Position numbers and translations under genes: made by a program. Shown here piece after piece: positions 5,837 through 8,096 of a DNA stretch of 8,096 nucleotides (the first letter of the stretch is position 1; each line of letters opens with the position of its first letter). This DNA comes from Peptococcaceae bacterium UBA4997 (lineage in GTDB: Bacteria > Bacillota > Dehalobacteriia > UBA4068 > UBA4997). The notes beneath the pieces are model-generated. The model was not told where the DNA came from, searched no databases, and saw only the letters and a program-made list of their open reading frames with translations. The stretch is taken from the NCBI GenBank assembly GCA_002398485.1, contig DGYV01000020.1, forward strand, positions 9,757 to 17,852, in the 5' to 3' direction.

Positions 5837-6466
5837 ATGGAGCAGTTTACACTGTTTTTGGATGAGATAATACATTTTGATAGATATATACCTTACATTA
5901 TGGAAAGCCATGGTGTCTTGGTATATATTTTATTGTTTTTGATCATTTTTTGTGAAACAGGGCTTGTGGTTACGCCTTTTTTGCCGGGTGACAGTATTAT
6001 TTTTGCTTGCGGTGCCTTAGCGGCAGCAGCAGGCTTGAATATTTATGTGTTGATACCATTGTTTTTGGTAGCTGCCATAACGGGTGATGCCACAAATTAC
6101 TTTATAGGCAATAAGCTGGGTTGCAAGCTTATTGCTTCCCAAAACCGCTTTGTAAAGCCCGAATATATTTATAAGGCAGAGGCTTTTTATGAAAAATACG
6201 GCGGCAAGGCTATTTTCCTGGCTCGTTTTGTGCCTATTGTAAGAACCTTTGCTCCTTTTGTGGCAGGGCTTGGTAATATGCATTATCCGCGTTTTGCCAA
6301 ATACAATGTAGTGGGCGCAATTGCTTGGGTTGGTATTTTTTTAATATTGGGTTATTTTTTTGGTAACCTGCGTTTTATTCAGCAAAATTTCGTGTTGGTT
6401 ACGCTGGCAATTATTTTTATATCTCTTTTGCCTATGGTTATAGAAGTACATCGCAGTAAAAAATAA
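5837..6466 (+). CDS. DedA family (SNARE-associated/VTT domain) membrane protein
   Basis: This 209-residue integral membrane protein belongs to the DedA family, whose members include undecaprenyl-phosphate translocases (UptA) and proteins needed for membrane energetics and drug tolerance. Conserved positions are E40 in C-E-T-G-L, D52 in F-L-P-G-D-S, R130 and R136 in F-L-A-R-F-V-P-I-V-R, then A-G at 143-144, N147-M148 and a G-A-I-A-W at 160-164. With this start, R130 and R136 fall at the same numbers as the essential arginines of E. coli YqjA, and E40/D52 are within one residue of E39/D51. Hydrophobic segments are at about 28-39, 53-82, 157-174 and 185-201. The frame is open back to an ATG at 5783, but that codon lies at the predicted transcription start; the ATG at 5837 has AAAGGGG (5823-5829) before it. 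It is a monocistronic unit with its own promoter and terminator. Confidence 0.94.
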   Translation: MEQFTLFLDEIIHFDRYIPYIMESHGVLVYILLFLIIFCETGLVVTPFLPGDSIIFACGALAAAAGLNIYVLIPLFLVAAITGDATNYFIGNKLGCKLIASQNRFVKPEYIYKAEAFYEKYGGKAIFLARFVPIVRTFAPFVAGLGNMHYPRFAKYNVVGAIAWVGIFLILGYFFGNLRFIQQNFVLVTLAIIFISLLPMVIEVHRSKK

Positions 6467-6510
6467 AGCTAAATGCCATGCTTTAAAAATGGTTTTATTG
6501 AAAAGGGCAA

Positions 6511-6547
6511 AATATTGTACCTGAAAGCCTTGTTTGCAGGTAATATT
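6511..6547 (+). repeat. Interrupted hairpin downstream of the DedA gene
   Basis: AATATT (6511-6516) pairs with AATATT (6542-6547) and ACCTG (6519-6523) with CAGGT (6537-6541), with a 2-nt bulge and a 13-nt loop. It lies in the 3' untranslated region before the terminator; no function is evident. Confidence 0.35.
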
Positions 6548-6569
6548 AATAGAAAAATATTTTTTGCAC

Positions 6570-6609
6570 AAAATGGTGCAGCCCTTCGGCTGTGCCGTTT
6601 TGCTTTAGG
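6570..6609 (+). terminator. Rho-independent terminator of the DedA gene
   Basis: A 14-bp stem (6570-6583 with 6588-6601) has loop CTTC and allows three G-U pairs in the RNA on this strand. AAAA before and TTTT after the GC core, followed by GCTTT, give the terminator shape. It ends about 100 bp past the DedA stop. The G-U pairs become A-C mismatches on the other strand, which supports + strand use. Confidence 0.8.
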
Positions 6610-6806
6610 GTTGTTTTTATAAAATCAGCTTAAAGCCATGGTAAGTAGGTGTATATATTATTTGAGTTGCAGGCTTAATAGCAATGTGAGAATAAAAATA
6701 TTGCTGTATTTTTCCCCTATCTAAAAAGCATATAAATATTTCTTCTTTTATGGGAACAAATTCGGGTTTTGAAACATCTAAGATGGAGGAATTGTTTTCT
6801 GTATAC
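6610..6806 (+). other. Gene-free leader region before the polysaccharide deacetylase
   Basis: With 6467-6609 this completes a 361-bp stretch without a protein gene. It is very AT-rich. Only a weak AGCAAT/ATTGCT inverted repeat (6680-6685/6700-6705) and scattered TATAAA-like sequences (for example 6731-6736, without a convincing -35) are seen. A promoter for the downstream gene must lie here, but I cannot place it. An open frame on the minus strand that overlaps this stretch has no recognisable features. Confidence 0.5.
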
Positions 6807-6815
6807 AGGAGGGGG
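6807..6815 (+). promoter_or_regulatory. Ribosome binding site of the deacetylase gene
   Basis: AGGAGGGGG lies 12 nt before the ATG at 6828, slightly longer than ideal. A stop codon (TAA, 6825-6827) sits directly in front of this ATG in the same frame, so no earlier start is possible. Confidence 0.7.
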
Positions 6816-6827
6816 ATTACACAGTAA

Positions 6828-7700
6828 ATGAAAAAATGGATTTTTTCAGGCCGTATTTCAAAAGTAAATATTTTTTTAGTAGTTGGCTTGTTAATAATAA
6901 TCTTTTGCACATGCGTAACCAAATTGGAAAATGGCAAGGTAGCCGCTTCCACCCAAGAGGATGAAAATCCTTCAGGCTTAATTGTTCTTGTTTACCATGG
7001 TATTAGCGGTGAGAATAAAGAATTAGGCGGTGCATTGTTAAAAATTGAAGATTTTAAACAGCAGATGAGTTATTTGCATGAAAATAATTATCAAACTTTG
7101 GGGCTGAAGGAATTTTTGGCTTACCGTGAAAAAGGAGCTTTTCCTAAAAAAAGCGTAATGATTACCTTTGATGATGGTTACAAAAATTTTATGGACTTTG
7201 CGTACCCTGTTTTAAAAGAGTATAAATTTCACTCTGTTATATTTCCTATTGTAGGCCTTACTCCCGGTTTAGCAAAGGAGGATGTTTGGAATGAGCATTT
7301 AACCTTTCATGACCTGCGGTTAATGGATGCGGAAAGCGGCCTTATTGATATTGGCTCTCATACATATGGTTTGCATTATTACGATGATAAAGGCCAGGCT
7401 GCAATTAATCTTAGAAGAGACGAGAGCATGGCGGCATATAAAGCTAGGGTTGGCAAGGATCTTAATGTAAGCAAGGAATTGCTGGAATTAGAAACGGGGC
7501 AAAATGTAATTGCACTGGCTTGGCCTTATGGGGTAACAAACCGAACTGCGGTAAAAGTAGCAAAAAATATGGGTTACCAAATGCTATTTACGCTGGTTAA
7601 AGGGGTTGTTACTTGCGATACGCCCTTGGAGAGAATACCACGCTATGCGGTTAATTCCGGTTCTATGGAAGAGTTTAAAAAGATTCTTGCAAGCATGTAA
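6828..7700 (+). CDS. Membrane-anchored polysaccharide deacetylase (carbohydrate esterase 4, PgaB/IcaB-like)
   Basis: This 290-residue protein has one hydrophobic N-terminal segment (about 13-30) after a basic start, so it is probably an anchored or secreted enzyme. It removes acetyl groups from N-acetylglucosamine-containing polymers (peptidoglycan, poly-N-acetylglucosamine or similar). The NodB-type domain spans about 50-290: L-V-Y-H-G-I at 54-59; motif 1 T-F-D-D-G-Y at 113-118, with catalytic base D115 and metal ligand D116; motif 2 S-H-T-Y-G-L-H at 177-183, with metal ligands H178 and H183 in the H-T-x-x-x-H spacing of the PgaB/IcaB group; W-P-Y-G at 232-235. The arginine that precedes motif 3 in peptidoglycan deacetylases of the PgdA type is not present. 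It is flanked by terminators on both sides, so it forms its own unit. The polymer it acts on cannot be read from the sequence. Confidence 0.92.
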   Translation: MKKWIFSGRISKVNIFLVVGLLIIIFCTCVTKLENGKVAASTQEDENPSGLIVLVYHGISGENKELGGALLKIEDFKQQMSYLHENNYQTLGLKEFLAYREKGAFPKKSVMITFDDGYKNFMDFAYPVLKEYKFHSVIFPIVGLTPGLAKEDVWNEHLTFHDLRLMDAESGLIDIGSHTYGLHYYDDKGQAAINLRRDESMAAYKARVGKDLNVSKELLELETGQNVIALAWPYGVTNRTAVKVAKNMGYQMLFTLVKGVVTCDTPLERIPRYAVNSGSMEEFKKILASM

Positions 7701-7739
7701 ATAAAAAACCATAATATATTTTATTAGATGCTTCTTTAC

Positions 7740-7766
7740 AAAAGCCGCCCCTATGAGGCGGCTTTT
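7740..7766. terminator. Bidirectional intrinsic terminator between convergent genes
   Basis: AAAAGCCGCC (7740-7749) and GGCGGCTTTT (7757-7766) form a perfect 10-bp stem with a 7-nt loop. It serves the deacetylase gene on the + strand (followed by GGTTTGG) and the transporter gene on the minus strand (followed by GTAAAG), with the T-run forming the end of the stem in both directions. Confidence 0.85.
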
Positions 7767-7787
7767 GGTTTGGAAAAGTGCTTGTAA

Positions 7788-8096
7788 TTAGGTTTTGGCA
7801 ACAGCATTTTGTTCTATAATTTCTTTGTTGTAAAGGGTATCCAGAATAAGGCCTGCTAGAATAAGTATCCAACAAGCTATGCCAAAGGGGGAAGGTGTTT
7901 CACCTGCAAATATAAGCACCCAAATGGGGTTCAGTACCATTTCCAAAAGCCCTATTACCGTAGCTTTTTGTGGGCCTATTTTGTTTACGCCGAAAGCAAA
8001 CAGGCAATAAGCCACTGCCAATTGTAAAGCACCTAAGGCCACAATGGCAAACCAACCTATTTGGTTTACGGCGGCAAATTCCGCACCTATATTTAC
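7788..8096 (-). CDS. EamA/DMT-superfamily transporter, C-terminal part
   Basis: The frame stays open to the window edge, so this is the last 102 residues of a longer gene and not a short protein beginning at the GTG at 8042. Three hydrophobic segments follow each other, with a glutamate after the second (F-A-G-E-T-P), matching the last helices of the second EamA repeat: a small-residue-rich helix, then the E-M-V-L-N-P-I-W helix, then a final L-I-L-A-G-L-I-L helix and a charged cytoplasmic tail. Members of this family export amino acids, metabolites or drugs; the substrate cannot be told from this fragment. It is convergent with the deacetylase gene and shares its terminator. Confidence 0.88.
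   Translation of the reverse strand, partial: VNIGAEFAAVNQIGWFAIVALGALQLAVAYCLFAFGVNKIGPQKATVIGLLEMVLNPIWVLIFAGETPSPFGIACWILILAGLILDTLYNKEIIEQNAVAKT

Noticed and set aside
6617..6952. Minus-strand open frame of 111 codons overlapping the deacetylase start
   Set aside because: It begins inside the deacetylase gene, has no ribosome site and encodes AT-driven low-complexity sequence without recognisable motifs.
1..8096. CRISPR arrays, tRNA or rRNA genes, insertion sequences
   Set aside because: No regularly spaced repeats, tRNA cloverleaf with TTCRA-type arm, rRNA-like sequence, transposase or flanking target duplications were seen on either strand.

Overview
The window looks like chromosomal DNA of an anaerobic, low- to mid-GC Gram-positive-lineage bacterium (Bacillota; Clostridia or Negativicutes would both fit). 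The reasons are strong AGGAGG-type ribosome sites, AT-rich spacers, intrinsic terminators after most transcription units, a split three-gene molybdenum hydroxylase of the type common in anaerobic Firmicutes, and Firmicute-like envelope genes (VanY-type carboxypeptidase, DedA, PgaB/IcaB-like deacetylase). No species can be named from the sequence alone.

Bases 1-4112 hold the 3' part of a tightly packed operon for xanthine dehydrogenase/aldehyde oxidase-family enzymes. It starts with the tail of one [2Fe-2S] subunit gene, then a FAD subunit, a second complete [2Fe-2S] subunit and an 805-residue molybdopterin subunit, closed by a clear terminator. The last three form a complete FAD-FeS-Mo enzyme: substrate is hydroxylated at Mo, and electrons pass through two [2Fe-2S] clusters to FAD. 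The Mo subunit keeps the Glu/Arg/Glu active-site set known from xanthine dehydrogenase, which favours a purine-like or other N-heterocyclic substrate, but the substrate is not determined. The truncated upstream FeS gene is a diverged paralogue and probably belongs to a second enzyme lying upstream.

Bases 4113-4574 encode no protein but are rich in nested inverted repeats: a closing stem, three local hairpins (one of 11 bp), a possible H-type pseudoknot and a second, mutually exclusive pairing partner for the closing stem. They lie between the operon terminator and a GC-rich bidirectional terminator. This is the best candidate for something undescribed: a structured non-coding RNA, more likely on the + strand.

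Bases 4575-8096 hold cell-envelope genes. A membrane-anchored D,D-carboxypeptidase (minus strand) is divergent from a DedA-family membrane protein, with a perfect 19-bp inverted repeat next to the carboxypeptidase -10 box. Then comes a membrane-anchored polysaccharide deacetylase in its own unit, a bidirectional terminator, and the C-terminal end of an EamA/DMT transporter on the minus strand running off the window. DedA proteins of the UptA type recycle undecaprenyl phosphate, and the carboxypeptidase and deacetylase act outside the membrane on peptidoglycan or polysaccharide, so the three share an envelope theme without forming one operon.
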